Shown here piece by piece: positions 8,058 to 16,709 of a stretch of DNA of 64,000 nucleotides. The position numbers were made by a program, and so were the translations under genes. The notes beneath the pieces are model-generated. The model saw nothing but the letters and a program-made list of their open reading frames with translations. It was not told where the DNA came from and searched no databases. How positions within the stretch are numbered: the first letter of the stretch is position 1; each line of letters begins with the position of its first letter. Source of the stretch: Candidatus Poribacteria bacterium. GTDB taxonomy: Bacteria; Poribacteria; WGA-4E; WGA-3G. The stretch lies in contig JAJEIP010000144.1 in NCBI GenBank assembly GCA_022827885.1, forward strand, positions 1-64,000, read 5' to 3'.

Positions 8058-9161
8058 ATGGACGAAATACACATAACCTTTATGAAACGGGCACTGGATT
8101 TAGCACAGTGGGCAAAAGGACGCACGAGTCCCAACCCACTTGTCGGTGCAGTCATTGTAAAAGATGGAAACATTATCGGCGAAGGGTACCACCGGAAAGC
8201 AGGAACACCACACGCTGAAGTCCATGCGCTGAACGCAGCAGGCACGGATACCAAAGGGGCAACGCTTTACACAAATCTTGAGCCGTGTTGTCATTGGGGA
8301 CGGACACCCCCGTGCACAGAAGCACTCATCCAGGCAGGGATTGTGCAGGTCTATATCGCAGATGTCGATCCGAATCCGAGGGTCGCTGGTAAGGGCGTTC
8401 AACAACTCCAAGATGCGGGCATAGAGGTCCATGTAGGTATCTGCAGACAGGACGCATCCGACCTAAACGAGGTCCATCGGAAATACATTCAAACCGGTAA
8501 GCCGTTTGTGATTCTCAAAACCGCTATGAGTCTCGATGGAAAGATCGCCACCGCTTCTGGAGAATCGCAATGGATTACGTCTGAGGCATCACGGCAGCGG
8601 GGGCATGAGGTTCGGGATGCCGTAGATGCGATTCTCGTCGGGAGAGGCACCGTCGCACGCGATAATCCCGCACTGACGACGCGACTTCAGGACAGAGACG
8701 GACAGGACGCAACCCGGATTGTGTTAGATTCGCACGGGAGAACGCCTCCAGCGGCGCGCATCTTCAATGCCGAAAGCGAGGCTGGAGTGATCGTGGCGGT
8801 AACGCCAGAGGCACCCGCTGAAAATGTGGATGCCCTCGAAAAGGCTGGCGCGACGGTAATCACCGTTCCAGCGGCGCACGGGGACCGCGTCTGTTTCAAA
8901 AGTTTGATGGAGATATTGGGGAAACGTGAAATAACAAGCGTCCTGATAGAAGGGGGTAGCGAAGTCAATGCCGCAGCACTCGCAGCCGGTATCGTAGACA
9001 AGGTGATGTGTTTCATTGCCCCCAAACTCATCGGTGGGCAGGACGCACCTGGACCGATCGGGGGTGTAGGCATCAGCGAGTTGACCGATGCGGCGAACCT
9101 CCGGCGCGTGAGTGTTACACCGATTGCTGGACACGACTTTCTAATTGAAGGGTATCTATAA
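8058..9161 (+). CDS. ribD: Bifunctional riboflavin deaminase/reductase RibD
   Basis: 367 aa. The N-terminal deaminase has the zinc site H52-A-E54 and PCCHWGRTPPC (C77, C86); the reductase domain starts near residue 150 (FVILKTAMSLDGKIATASGESQWI) and contains VGRGTVARDNPALTTR and the IEGGSEVNAAAL turn. It performs steps two and three of riboflavin synthesis from the GTP cyclohydrolase II product. It is first in a rib group and stops one base before the ribE ATG. No Shine-Dalgarno is obvious at its ATG. Confidence 0.95.
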   Translation: MDEIHITFMKRALDLAQWAKGRTSPNPLVGAVIVKDGNIIGEGYHRKAGTPHAEVHALNAAGTDTKGATLYTNLEPCCHWGRTPPCTEALIQAGIVQVYIADVDPNPRVAGKGVQQLQDAGIEVHVGICRQDASDLNEVHRKYIQTGKPFVILKTAMSLDGKIATASGESQWITSEASRQRGHEVRDAVDAILVGRGTVARDNPALTTRLQDRDGQDATRIVLDSHGRTPPAARIFNAESEAGVIVAVTPEAPAENVDALEKAGATVITVPAAHGDRVCFKSLMEILGKREITSVLIEGGSEVNAAALAAGIVDKVMCFIAPKLIGGQDAPGPIGGVGISELTDAANLRRVSVTPIAGHDFLIEGYL

Positions 9162-9162
9162 C

Positions 9163-9834
9163 ATGTTCACCGGAATCGTTGAAGAACTCGGAACGATTAA
9201 AAGCATTCAGGTTAAACCGCAAGGGGCTACCCTTGAAATCCAAGCGACCGACGTCCTCAGTGATGCGAAAGTCGGGGACAGTATCTCCGTGGAGGGTGCC
9301 TGTCTGACAATCCGTTTCCTCACGTCCGAAACGTTTACGCTGGATGTATCCGCGGAGACCTTACGCCGCACGACCTTGGGGGAACGGAAGGTGGGAGAGC
9401 AGGTCAATTTAGAGCGTTCCCTCCGGCTCAGTGATAGATTAGGCGGGCATCTCGTCCTCGGGCACGTTGATGAGGTGGCGACAATTCGTTCGTGGAAAGA
9501 TGAAGGGGATGCCTCTGTGATGCAGGTTACTATGAGTCGCACGACGAAACCATACATCGCATACAAAGGCTCCATCACAATCGACGGGGTCAGTCTTACT
9601 GTATCAAATCTGCTCGCAGATGCCTTTGAAGTCACGCTGATTCCACACACAAAGGACGTTACGACCTTCGGAACAAAACGCAACGGTGCCAAGGTTAACC
9701 TCGAAGTCGACATCGTTGCCCGTTATCTTGAAACGCTGCTAAAGAACACCGAGGATAAGAAGGAGTGGATTGAGCAGTCTGCTTCCGAAACCCTTAATTT
9801 GAACTTTTTAGCGAAACACGGCTATATTGAATAG
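9163..9834 (+). CDS. ribE: Riboflavin synthase alpha subunit
   Basis: 223 aa. Start chosen at MFTGIVEELG, the invariant family N-terminus, one base after the ribD stop; the six-codon extension upstream is within ribD. The protein shows the typical internal duplication of two lumazine-binding barrels (MFTGIVEELG...VGDSISVEGACLTI and GGHLVLGHVDEVATI...GSITIDGVSLTVSN). It dismutates two 6,7-dimethyl-8-ribityllumazine molecules to riboflavin. The C-terminal tail after residue 195 is a little longer than usual and rich in charged residues. Translation is likely coupled to ribD. Confidence 0.95.
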   Translation: MFTGIVEELGTIKSIQVKPQGATLEIQATDVLSDAKVGDSISVEGACLTIRFLTSETFTLDVSAETLRRTTLGERKVGEQVNLERSLRLSDRLGGHLVLGHVDEVATIRSWKDEGDASVMQVTMSRTTKPYIAYKGSITIDGVSLTVSNLLADAFEVTLIPHTKDVTTFGTKRNGAKVNLEVDIVARYLETLLKNTEDKKEWIEQSASETLNLNFLAKHGYIE

Positions 9835-10039
9835 GTGTCAGGGGTCGGTCCGGTTTTTCTAATGAAGATTAAGAATTTAAACGGGTAATGCCAAAGTAGG
9901 AGCGAGTGTTTTTGCTTGGGGTTTTTGCTTGGGTATTTCTGCGGATTTCCCCATGCTCGCGATCTTTGCTTTCAGTTTGCCTCGCGAAACCATAAACTCA
10001 CATGAGGCGTCATCTAACGCTTGGCGCATAATTTAAAAG
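9835..10039. repeat. Intergenic stretch between ribE and ribBA made of short dispersed repeats
   Basis: It holds TAATGAAGATTAA (also inverted near 44930 and at 58724), GTAGGAGCGA (the reverse complement of part of the double hairpin inside the restriction-modification gene) and two tandem 13-mers GTTTTTGCTTGGG (9908-9933). The final CATAATTTAAAAG abuts the ribBA ATG. No FMN riboswitch consensus is present. Confidence 0.6.
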
Positions 10040-11272
10040 ATGCCAAATACATTTAATACCATTCCTGAAGCACTCGCTGCAATCCAAAATGGCGAAATGA
10101 TTATCGTCGTTGATGAACCCGACCGTGAAAACGAAGGCGACCTCATCATGGCTGCAGAAAAGGTGACAGCAGAGCAGATCAATTTCATGGCGAAATACGG
10201 TCGCGGCTTGATATGCTTACCGACCTGTTCAGAACGCCTTGCTGAACTTGAACTTTACCCGATGGTGACAGCCAACACCGCTCAGATGCAAACCGCCTTC
10301 ACGGTCACCATTGACGCGAAGGAGGTAACGACCGGCATCTCCGCCCAAGAACGCGCCTATACCATCCAGAAGTTCGTTGATACTGACGCTGTCCCCTCAG
10401 ATTTCGTGCGTCCCGGACACATTTTCCCCTTAGAAGCAAAACCCGGAGGGGTCCTCCGGCGCGCAGGTCACACCGAAGCCACCGTCGATTTAGCGCGAAT
10501 GGCGGGACTCTACCCAGCGGGGGTCCTCTGTGAGATACTCAACGAAGACGGCAGCATGGCACGCGTGCCTGAACTCATGAAGTTCGCCGCGCAACATCAA
10601 CTCAAAATCATCACGATCTCTGACCTCATCGCATACCGGCGTGAAACGGAAACACTGATTCGACGCGTCGCTACCGCGGATATACCCACCGAACACGGTG
10701 AATTCAAACTATACGCCTACGAAAGCACGGATACCGGGGGAGAAACCGTTGAGGCGGATAAAACACACATCGCACTCACAAAAGGAGATGTGACCGATCC
10801 CACGCCAATCTTGGTCCGTGTGCATTCACAATGTCTCACGGGGGATGTCTTCGGCTCCCTGAGATGCGATTGCGGCGAACAACTCGAAATCGCACTTAAA
10901 ACCATTGAGAAGGAGGGCAGAGGGGTCCTCGTCTATATGCGACAAGAGGGCAGAGGCATGGGACTCAAAGGGAAACTCAAGGCATATCAGTTACAAGATA
11001 AGGATGGATTAGACACCGTCGAAGCCAACGAACATCTCGGATTTCCCGCAGATTTGCGAGATTACGGCATCGGTGCCCAGATATTAGCGGATTTAGGTGT
11101 TCAAAAGATGCGACTCATGACCAACAACCCGCAAAAAGTCACAGGATTGTCAGGACACGGACTTGAAATCGTTGAGCGTATCCCACTGCAAACCACACCG
11201 AATGCATTTAACCGCCGATATTTGGAAACAAAGCGTTCCAAACTCGGCCACCTCCTCCTACATGAGGAGTAG
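10040..11272 (+). CDS. ribBA: Bifunctional 3,4-DHBP synthase / GTP cyclohydrolase II
   Basis: 410 aa. The N-terminal RibB domain carries the acidic metal motif [13 protein letters not shown] (residues 24-36) and the tract [17 protein letters not shown]; the C-terminal RibA domain begins near residue 225 and has the zinc site [19 protein letters not shown] and the catalytic RQEGRGMGL. It supplies both precursors of lumazine, the butanone phosphate from ribulose 5-phosphate and the pyrimidine from GTP. In RibB the first motif is usually DDEDRENEGD; here a proline replaces the acid before DREN. It is separated from ribE by repeats and its start has no Shine-Dalgarno but a TTAAAAG leader. Confidence 0.95.
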   Translation: MPNTFNTIPEALAAIQNGEMIIVVDEPDRENEGDLIMAAEKVTAEQINFMAKYGRGLICLPTCSERLAELELYPMVTANTAQMQTAFTVTIDAKEVTTGISAQERAYTIQKFVDTDAVPSDFVRPGHIFPLEAKPGGVLRRAGHTEATVDLARMAGLYPAGVLCEILNEDGSMARVPELMKFAAQHQLKIITISDLIAYRRETETLIRRVATADIPTEHGEFKLYAYESTDTGGETVEADKTHIALTKGDVTDPTPILVRVHSQCLTGDVFGSLRCDCGEQLEIALKTIEKEGRGVLVYMRQEGRGMGLKGKLKAYQLQDKDGLDTVEANEHLGFPADLRDYGIGAQILADLGVQKMRLMTNNPQKVTGLSGHGLEIVERIPLQTTPNAFNRRYLETKRSKLGHLLLHEE

Positions 11273-11382
11273 CTATCGGGAGCCATCAGCAACGGACAAC
11301 GCGGAAAATTAGGGAAGCATAACCGTAGGGGCGAGGTTCCCGCGCCCGTACAAAGCGCAGCCCAGGAGCAATAAATTAAAAA
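11273..11382. repeat. Spacer between ribBA and ribH with a GTAGGGGCG hairpin and A/T leader
   Basis: GTAGGGGCG and GCGCCCGTAC can pair around a 7-nt loop. The sequence then runs CCCAGGAGCAATAAATTAAAAA straight into the ribH ATG (GGAGC lies 15 nt upstream, too far for a normal Shine-Dalgarno). Nearly the same leader precedes the histidine kinase. Confidence 0.6.
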
Positions 11383-11859
11383 ATGCCAAACGTTTATGAA
11401 GGACATCTCCTCGGTGAAGGGCTCACGTTCGGTATCGTCGTCAGCCGATTCAATAGTTTCGTCACCGAAAAACTCCTTGCCGGGGCGTTAGATGCTCTAA
11501 AACGGCACGGTGTTGACGTGGACACTGTCGATATTTTCTGGACCCCCGGTGCCTTTGAAATTCCGGGAATCGCCAAACGGCTCGCGGAGAGCAAACGCTA
11601 TGACGCTGTCCTCTGCCTCGGTGCAGTGATCCGCGGGGCGACCCCACATTTTGATTATGTCGCCGCCGAAAGCGCGAAGGGAATCGCGAACATATCGTCC
11701 AGCGTGAACATCCCTGTTATCTACGGGGTCATCACCACTGATACGATAGAACAAGCCCTCGAGCGTGCCGGTATCAAGGCAGGAAACAAGGGGTCTGAAG
11801 CCGCTATCGCAGGAATTGAAACCGCGAACCTTTACAAAACGATCGACAAAATCCTATAG
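11383..11859 (+). CDS. ribH: 6,7-dimethyl-8-ribityllumazine synthase
   Basis: 158 aa, full length for the family. Recognisable motifs are [18 protein letters not shown] near the N-terminus, [16 protein letters not shown], the catalytic region [17 protein letters not shown] (with H88-like base) and [21 protein letters not shown]. It condenses the RibD/phosphatase product with the RibB product and normally forms a 60-mer or pentamer shell. It follows ribBA as the last rib gene. The ATG abuts AATTAAAAA. Confidence 0.95.
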   Translation: MPNVYEGHLLGEGLTFGIVVSRFNSFVTEKLLAGALDALKRHGVDVDTVDIFWTPGAFEIPGIAKRLAESKRYDAVLCLGAVIRGATPHFDYVAAESAKGIANISSSVNIPVIYGVITTDTIEQALERAGIKAGNKGSEAAIAGIETANLYKTIDKIL

Positions 11860-11969
11860 ATATCGCACTCCACTGGGGTGCGCAAAAGCAATTCTTTCTT
11901 CAACCCCGTAGGGGTGGAATGTCTGTAGAGGAGGGCAGCTCAGAAGCCCATAGTTAAAAAGTTAAAAAC

Positions 11970-12590
11970 ATGATTGCGATTATAGATTACGAAGCCGGTA
12001 ACCTTACGAGTGTGGCAAGAGCCTTGACACACCTCGGCTATAAAAACGAAATTACAGCTGCCCCAGAAAAGATACGCACTGCAGAACGCGTGATTTTCCC
12101 CGGGGTCGGTGCTGCAAAAGCCACGATGCAAACCTTACAGAAACGCGGATTGAACCAAGTTCTCGCAGACTTCTTTCGGACCGGCAAACCTATGCTCGGT
12201 ATTTGCATCGGTATCCAAATCCTCTTTGAACACAGCGAGGAAGAGGACGCCGAATGTTTAAACCTCCTACCGGGACGTGTGAAGAAATATCCACCGACGG
12301 ATACAGACACACACACCGAAACACTCAAGGTCCCACAAATCGGTTGGAACGAGGTGTATCAGACGAAACCGCACGCAATCTTTGAAGGGGTTCCGAATCC
12401 GGCACACTTCTATTTCGTCAATTCCTACTATCCTGAGCCAGCATCAGCGGATATCATCATTGGGAAAACGAAGTATGGGCTTGAATTCTGTAGCGCGATT
12501 GCCCATGATAATCTCATCGCAACACAGTTTCACCTCGAAAAGAGTGGGCGTGTCGGGCTAAAGATGCTTAATAACTTTCTGAAGCTTTAA
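11970..12590 (+). CDS. hisH: Imidazole glycerol phosphate synthase glutaminase subunit
   Basis: 206 aa class I glutamine amidotransferase. The nucleophile is C79 in LGICIGIQ (usually GICLGMQ), and the catalytic His-Glu pair is in ATQFHLEKSG near the C-terminus. It releases ammonia for HisF, which makes imidazole glycerol phosphate and AICAR. hisF and the remaining his genes are not in the window, so this copy is separated from them here. The ATG follows GTTAAAAAC without a Shine-Dalgarno; the preceding CCCATAGTTAAAAA also occurs before dxr. Confidence 0.92.
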   Translation: MIAIIDYEAGNLTSVARALTHLGYKNEITAAPEKIRTAERVIFPGVGAAKATMQTLQKRGLNQVLADFFRTGKPMLGICIGIQILFEHSEEEDAECLNLLPGRVKKYPPTDTDTHTETLKVPQIGWNEVYQTKPHAIFEGVPNPAHFYFVNSYYPEPASADIIIGKTKYGLEFCSAIAHDNLIATQFHLEKSGRVGLKMLNNFLKL

Positions 12591-12640
12591 CGGTTGTTGC
12601 TGGCTAAGGTTCTGGTTTAATGTTTCATTTTTCCAGATGC

Positions 12641-12687
12641 CACCGCGTAACGTAGTGGAGCGGTGCCCAGAAGCAATAAATTAAAAA
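12641..12687 (+). promoter_or_regulatory. Hairpin leader of the histidine kinase gene
   Basis: CACCGC (12641-12646) pairs with GCGGTG (12660-12665) around a 13-nt loop ending CGTAGTGGA; CCCAGAAGCAATAAATTAAAAA then abuts the ATG. A hairpin with the same loop but a different, still paired stem precedes the response regulator. Confidence 0.65.
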
Positions 12688-14259
12688 ATGCTAACGTTCT
12701 TTCTCGCAGTCTTTGTGCTTCTCATCAACGTCAGCGCACATCTGCTCCAGATATCCCAGTACTATCCGGCGGTCAGCCACTGCTACTATGGCGTGATCGT
12801 TCTATCAGTGCTTTACACGAGACCGCGCGGGCAGAACATTTTGCTCGGGATTACGACCGTAGCCAATTGGATTTACGTTTTCCGTTATCCGAAGCACACG
12901 GAAAGTATTATCATAGCACTCCTCTATCCGTTTATCGCCTATGGGGTTATCCGCATTATTCGTCATTTGCAAACCCAGAGACGGAGTCGGGTCGAACAGA
13001 TAGAGGAAATCAACAGCGTCAACGCGAATTTGGAAAAACAGGTCCGGGACATCTCTACACTTTTTGAGGTGAGTCAATCCGCGAACACAAACCTCGATCT
13101 GGAGGGACTTTTCGAGCGTATCATTGAAATTTTATCCAAGCGACTCGGTATCTACCGCGGGGCTTTGCATCTCTATGAAAACGGGAAAGTCGTTACTTCC
13201 ACAGAAGTCGTTTTAGGACTTACACCCGCAGAGATGAAACGCGGCACTGACAATCAGATGGAGGACATCCAGAAACAGGTGCTCGTATCAGGGAAAGCGA
13301 TAGGCGTTCCACAAACCCGAAGTCCACGAAGTTCTATTAAACTCTTTGAGCCGGAACGTGTTGAATCCAAAGATATAATCGCTTTTTGGTGCATCCCGAT
13401 TATCGTGGAAGAAAACGTTATCGGGACATTGACGATCGACAAAGCCTCAGATGATTTTTCCGCAGAGGAGGATCGGCGGCTCTTGACGATTATCGCCTCT
13501 ATTATCGCACAGCGTGTCAAAATCCAACAGACGATTGATGCCCTCGTTGAATCCGAACGGATGGCGACCTTGGGACGGTTGGTCCGAACCATCGCACACG
13601 AGGTCCGAAATCCGTTAGGGAGCATCCGACTCGGCACACAACTGCTGCAACACAGCGAGGCAGATTTCGGTACGCCAGCCGAAACCGGTTCTGAAGACCT
13701 CCAACTCTCTGAAAATGAGATTAAGGAATACACAGGGATCATTATAAAAGAGGTCGACAGGCTGAACCGATTCATTGAACAATTACTCGCTTTCAGCAAA
13801 CCCACAATGGAAGTCGCGAAACAGAGCGATATCCATCAACTCCTTGAGAACGGTTTAGCGATCTGCCGACCCGAGTTGGAACTCGGCGCGACGACAGTTG
13901 TTACACAATACGGCGACTGTCCGGAGATTAAGGTCAATGAGGACGGCATCACGCAGGTGCTGCTGAATCTATTCTATAACGCTATAGAGGCAATGGACAC
14001 AGACGGAACTTTGACAATTCAAACGGAATACACGCCAGAAACGGAAATCGTGCGTGTCCGTATCCAAGATGATGGACCCGGGATTCCACCTGAAGATATA
14101 CCGATGTTGTTCGATCCGTTTTATACCACTAAACAGAAAGGGACAGGCTTGGGACTTTACATCAGCCAAAAAATTCTCGCTGAACACCGAGGCGGCATTG
14201 AAGTCGATGCCAACCTCGAAGTCGGGACAGCCTTTGTTATGTCCCTGCCTGTCGATTGA
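12688..14259 (+). CDS. Membrane sensor histidine kinase with GAF domain
   Basis: 523 aa. Residues 1-85 contain three or four hydrophobic segments (MLTFFLAVFVLLINVSAHLL, VIVLSVLYTR, IIIALLYPFIAYGVI). A short coiled coil (residues 95-120) leads to a GAF domain (about 125-290). The kinase core has the H-box IAHEVRNPLGSIR with phospho-acceptor H304, N-box NLFYNAIEAM, G1 DDGPGIP, F-box LFDPFYTTK and G2 GTGLGL. The next gene, about 200 bases downstream, is an NtrC-type regulator, so the two form a two-component pair. The signal sensed is unknown. The start abuts the A/T leader described above. Confidence 0.9.
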   Translation: MLTFFLAVFVLLINVSAHLLQISQYYPAVSHCYYGVIVLSVLYTRPRGQNILLGITTVANWIYVFRYPKHTESIIIALLYPFIAYGVIRIIRHLQTQRRSRVEQIEEINSVNANLEKQVRDISTLFEVSQSANTNLDLEGLFERIIEILSKRLGIYRGALHLYENGKVVTSTEVVLGLTPAEMKRGTDNQMEDIQKQVLVSGKAIGVPQTRSPRSSIKLFEPERVESKDIIAFWCIPIIVEENVIGTLTIDKASDDFSAEEDRRLLTIIASIIAQRVKIQQTIDALVESERMATLGRLVRTIAHEVRNPLGSIRLGTQLLQHSEADFGTPAETGSEDLQLSENEIKEYTGIIIKEVDRLNRFIEQLLAFSKPTMEVAKQSDIHQLLENGLAICRPELELGATTVVTQYGDCPEIKVNEDGITQVLLNLFYNAIEAMDTDGTLTIQTEYTPETEIVRVRIQDDGPGIPPEDIPMLFDPFYTTKQKGTGLGLYISQKILAEHRGGIEVDANLEVGTAFVMSLPVD

Positions 14260-14408
14260 ATGAAGATATATGTGCGCACCTGCTGGATATGGAAGTAACC
14301 GGTTTCTAACCATGGAATCCTTGGACTGTCCTCCACTTTGTTTCAGGCAGATTTTCAGAGGATTCCAACCCACTATACGGTTTGAAAGGTTTCTAACTTC
14401 ACCAAAAC

Positions 14409-14455
14409 CATCGTGGAGCGTAGTGGAACGATGACCAGATTTAATAGTTAAAAAT
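14409..14455 (+). promoter_or_regulatory. Hairpin leader of the response regulator gene
   Basis: CATCGT (14409-14414) pairs with ACGATG (14428-14433) around a 13-nt loop ending CGTAGTGGA; ACCAGATTTAATAGTTAAAAAT then abuts the ATG. The stem differs from the kinase-leader stem at two positions on each arm, with pairing preserved. Confidence 0.65.
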
Positions 14456-15886
14456 ATGGGAAATCTTGTGCTTATCGCTGACGATGACGACAGTCTCCGA
14501 CAAATACTCGCCGCCACGTTGCAGAGAGCCGGTTATGAGACCCTCAAAGCCCGGAATGGCGCAGAGACGCTTGCCTGTGTCAAGGAAACGAATGTTGATG
14601 TCATTCTGCTCGATATTTGGTTAGGGGATGCCAACGGAATTGAACTCATTGAAGACATTCAGGGTTACAATAACACCGCGTCTATTATTATCATCACTGC
14701 CCACGGGACAACCCAGACGGCTATCGACGCCGCAAAGCAACGCGCCTATGGATACCTCACAAAACCGATTGATCAGCGACAATTGCTGGACCTCGTGTCG
14801 CGCGCTGCGGATGCCAGCAGCCAAGCGAAAAACGTCAAGACATCCACACCTTCCATTGATGTTGACGGACAGGGACGGATGGTCGGTCAGAGTCCAGCAA
14901 TGCAGGAGGTGTACCATAGGATTGGACGCGCCGCAGTGAGCGACGAAACAGTCCTCGTTTTAGGTGAAAGTGGAACGGGTAAAGAACTTGTTGCCCAACT
15001 CATCCATCAAAACAGTGACCGAGCCGACAATCCATTCGTCATCGTGGATTGCGGCGCCATGCCGTCGAGTCTTATCGAAAGTGCGCTCTTTGGACACGTC
15101 AAAGGCGCGTATACCGATGCCCATACCGCAAGGAAAGGGAAATTCCAACAGGCAGACAGCGGGACGATCTTCCTTGATGAAATCGGTGAATTGCCGATTG
15201 AAGTCCAGATGAAATTGTTGCGGGTCCTCCAAGAACGGGAGGTCGAACCGATGGGGGGGACCGAGACCCACGCCGTGGATGTCAGAATTATCGCCGCGAC
15301 CAACCGACGCCTTGAAACCGCGATTGAGCAGAAAACTTTCAGGGAGGACCTCTACTATCGGCTCAACGTCATTCCCATTTCTCTGCCACCCCTGCGAGAA
15401 CGAAAAGAGGATATCCCGGAACTCATAGATCTGTTCATCCGTCGGTTCGTCGAAGAATACCAACTCCCCGAAATCGGCATCTCTGCGGAACTTGCGAAAC
15501 TGCTGACAGCGCATGAGTGGCACGGGAACGTACGCGAATTAGAGAATGCCATCAAGCGAGCACTCGTGATGTGTTCAGGACAGATGTTATTGCCTGAGCA
15601 TTTCGATCCGATACTCGAAAAATCGGTTCCCACCGGTGAACTGGGGAATCTTGATACACAAATTTATAATTTGCTTCAAACGCATATTCAACACTGTATG
15701 GAATCTGAAACACCGCCAGAGGAGCTTTATGCTGAAATCCGAGCACTCTTTGAGAAACCGCTCTTTAAAATCGTGCTTGAGCATACCAAAGGAAATCGGA
15801 GTAAAGCGTCAGACATCCTCGGCATTAACCGGAACACACTCTATACAAAACTCATTGAGTACAATCTTGTTTCTGGGAAGATATAG
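14456..15886 (+). CDS. Sigma54-dependent response regulator (NtrC family)
   Basis: 476 aa. The receiver domain has the acidic pocket ADDDD, phospho-acceptor D53 in LLDIWLGD and K103 in YLTKPID. The AAA+ domain has Walker A GESGTGKE (169-176), the sigma54-contact loop as GAYTDA (216-221; usual GAFTGA, GAFTDA-type variants occur) and Walker B GTIFLDEIGEL. The C-terminal Fis-type HTH is GNRSKASDILGINRNTLYTKL. It would activate RNA polymerase-sigma54 promoters after phosphorylation by the kinase encoded upstream. rpoN and the target genes are not visible in the window; the EutN genes downstream are possible targets only by position. Confidence 0.93.
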   Translation: MGNLVLIADDDDSLRQILAATLQRAGYETLKARNGAETLACVKETNVDVILLDIWLGDANGIELIEDIQGYNNTASIIIITAHGTTQTAIDAAKQRAYGYLTKPIDQRQLLDLVSRAADASSQAKNVKTSTPSIDVDGQGRMVGQSPAMQEVYHRIGRAAVSDETVLVLGESGTGKELVAQLIHQNSDRADNPFVIVDCGAMPSSLIESALFGHVKGAYTDAHTARKGKFQQADSGTIFLDEIGELPIEVQMKLLRVLQEREVEPMGGTETHAVDVRIIAATNRRLETAIEQKTFREDLYYRLNVIPISLPPLRERKEDIPELIDLFIRRFVEEYQLPEIGISAELAKLLTAHEWHGNVRELENAIKRALVMCSGQMLLPEHFDPILEKSVPTGELGNLDTQIYNLLQTHIQHCMESETPPEELYAEIRALFEKPLFKIVLEHTKGNRSKASDILGINRNTLYTKLIEYNLVSGKI

Positions 15887-15910
15887 GTGTGTTCTCTTAA
15901 TAAGAAAGAT

Positions 15911-16022
15911 GTAGCCTGCAACAATACGCAGAAACGCCCTATCAAAAACACGCAGGCGGATTCTCTGAGAGGCACATTAAAGTTCAAACCCACGTTGTTT
16001 AACCGCAAGGTAAAATTAAAAT
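15911..16022 (+). promoter_or_regulatory. CCGCAAGG leader element, long form, upstream of the EutN gene
   Basis: It starts GTAGCCTGCAACAATACGCA, has the stem GCCTGC/GCAGGC (15914-15919 with 15952-15957), continues GGCGGATTCTCTGAGAGGCA, and ends AACCGCAAGGTAAAATTAAA plus AT before ATG. TAAAAT lies at -12 to -7 from the start codon, the position a -10 box would have for a leaderless mRNA. Homologous to the ymdB leader and to the inverted copy after pyrE. Confidence 0.75.
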
Positions 16023-16325
16023 ATGGATTTAGGAAAAGTGATTGGAACCATCGTCGCGACTCGAAAAGATCCGAGTTTAGGCGGTTCACGTCTCCTCATC
16101 GTGCAACCCTTAGACGAGAAACACACCCCCATTTCTGAACCGCTCGTTGCCGTGGACACACTACACGACGCAGGCGTCGGCGAAACAGTCTACTATGTCA
16201 CTGGTGGCGACGCCGTAAGCGTCGTCCCCGGTAAGCGGATGCCGGTCGATGTTGCCATCGTCGGTCTCGTCGATTCCATTTCGCTCGTTGATACAAAGAA
16301 TAATGGTGAGCAATCAGAGGAGTAG
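16023..16325 (+). CDS. EutN/CcmL-type microcompartment vertex protein, copy 1
   Basis: 100 aa, the size of BMC-P pentamers. MDLGKVIGTIVATRKDPSLGGSRLLIVQPLD is the family N-terminus; LVAVDTLHDAGVGETVYYVTGGDA is the central strand-loop region and DVAIVGLVDSISLV the last strand. Such proteins close the twelve corners of bacterial microcompartment shells. A second BMC-P gene follows after 96 bases, but no BMC-H shell gene or encapsulated enzyme gene is recognisable in the window. Its 5' side is the long CCGCAAGG leader rather than a Shine-Dalgarno. Confidence 0.88.
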   Translation: MDLGKVIGTIVATRKDPSLGGSRLLIVQPLDEKHTPISEPLVAVDTLHDAGVGETVYYVTGGDAVSVVPGKRMPVDVAIVGLVDSISLVDTKNNGEQSEE

Positions 16326-16421
16326 CAGACGGGTGTCGGTAGCCGGAAACGTGTGGAATTCACGCAACACACAACTGCCATACGTTTTAACCGATACCCG
16401 AAGACGGGTAACCCATAAAAA

Positions 16422-16709
16422 ATGTATATAGCCAAAGTAATCGGAAAAGTCGTTTCTATCGTTAAACATCCTGCATACGAAAATCGCACACTGCTGCTCA
16501 TCCAACCGTTGAGCGTCAGATCTGAACTCGTTCGCACGCCCACAATTGCTGTTGACTACGTCGGTGCTGGCGAAGGCGACACCGTGATCGTCGGCGCAGG
16601 TCCCGGTGTCGCACAAGAGGTCTTCGGCATTGAAGACGCACCGATCCGGGAACTCGTCATGGGGATTGTCGATCGGGTCGATATAACCCTTCAGGAGGAA
16701 TCAACATGA
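16422..16709 (+). CDS. EutN/CcmL-type microcompartment vertex protein, copy 2
   Basis: 95 aa. MYIAKVIGKVVSIVKHPAYENRTLLLIQPL, IAVDYVGAGEGDTVIVGAGPGVAQEVFG and LVMGIVDRVDI align with copy 1 and with EutN/CcmL. The charged loop between strands (SLGGSR in copy 1, AYENRT here) differs, so the two may form different or mixed pentamers. ATG follows CCCATAAAAA with no Shine-Dalgarno. Its last codon overlaps the next gene's start (ATGA), so it is translationally coupled to a lipoprotein gene, an unusual partner for a shell protein. Confidence 0.88.
   Translation: MYIAKVIGKVVSIVKHPAYENRTLLLIQPLSVRSELVRTPTIAVDYVGAGEGDTVIVGAGPGVAQEVFGIEDAPIRELVMGIVDRVDITLQEEST

Noticed and set aside
8020..10039. FMN riboswitch upstream of the riboflavin genes
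   Set aside because: The ribD leader is only about 30 nt and neither it nor the 205-base ribE-ribBA gap contains the conserved RFN blocks (AGGGTGAAATTC-type or ACCGGCGGT).
14456..15886. Loss of sigma54 contact in the regulator (GAYTDA for GAFTGA)
   Set aside because: GAFTDA-type variants occur in working NtrC-family proteins, so the change is not evidence of loss.
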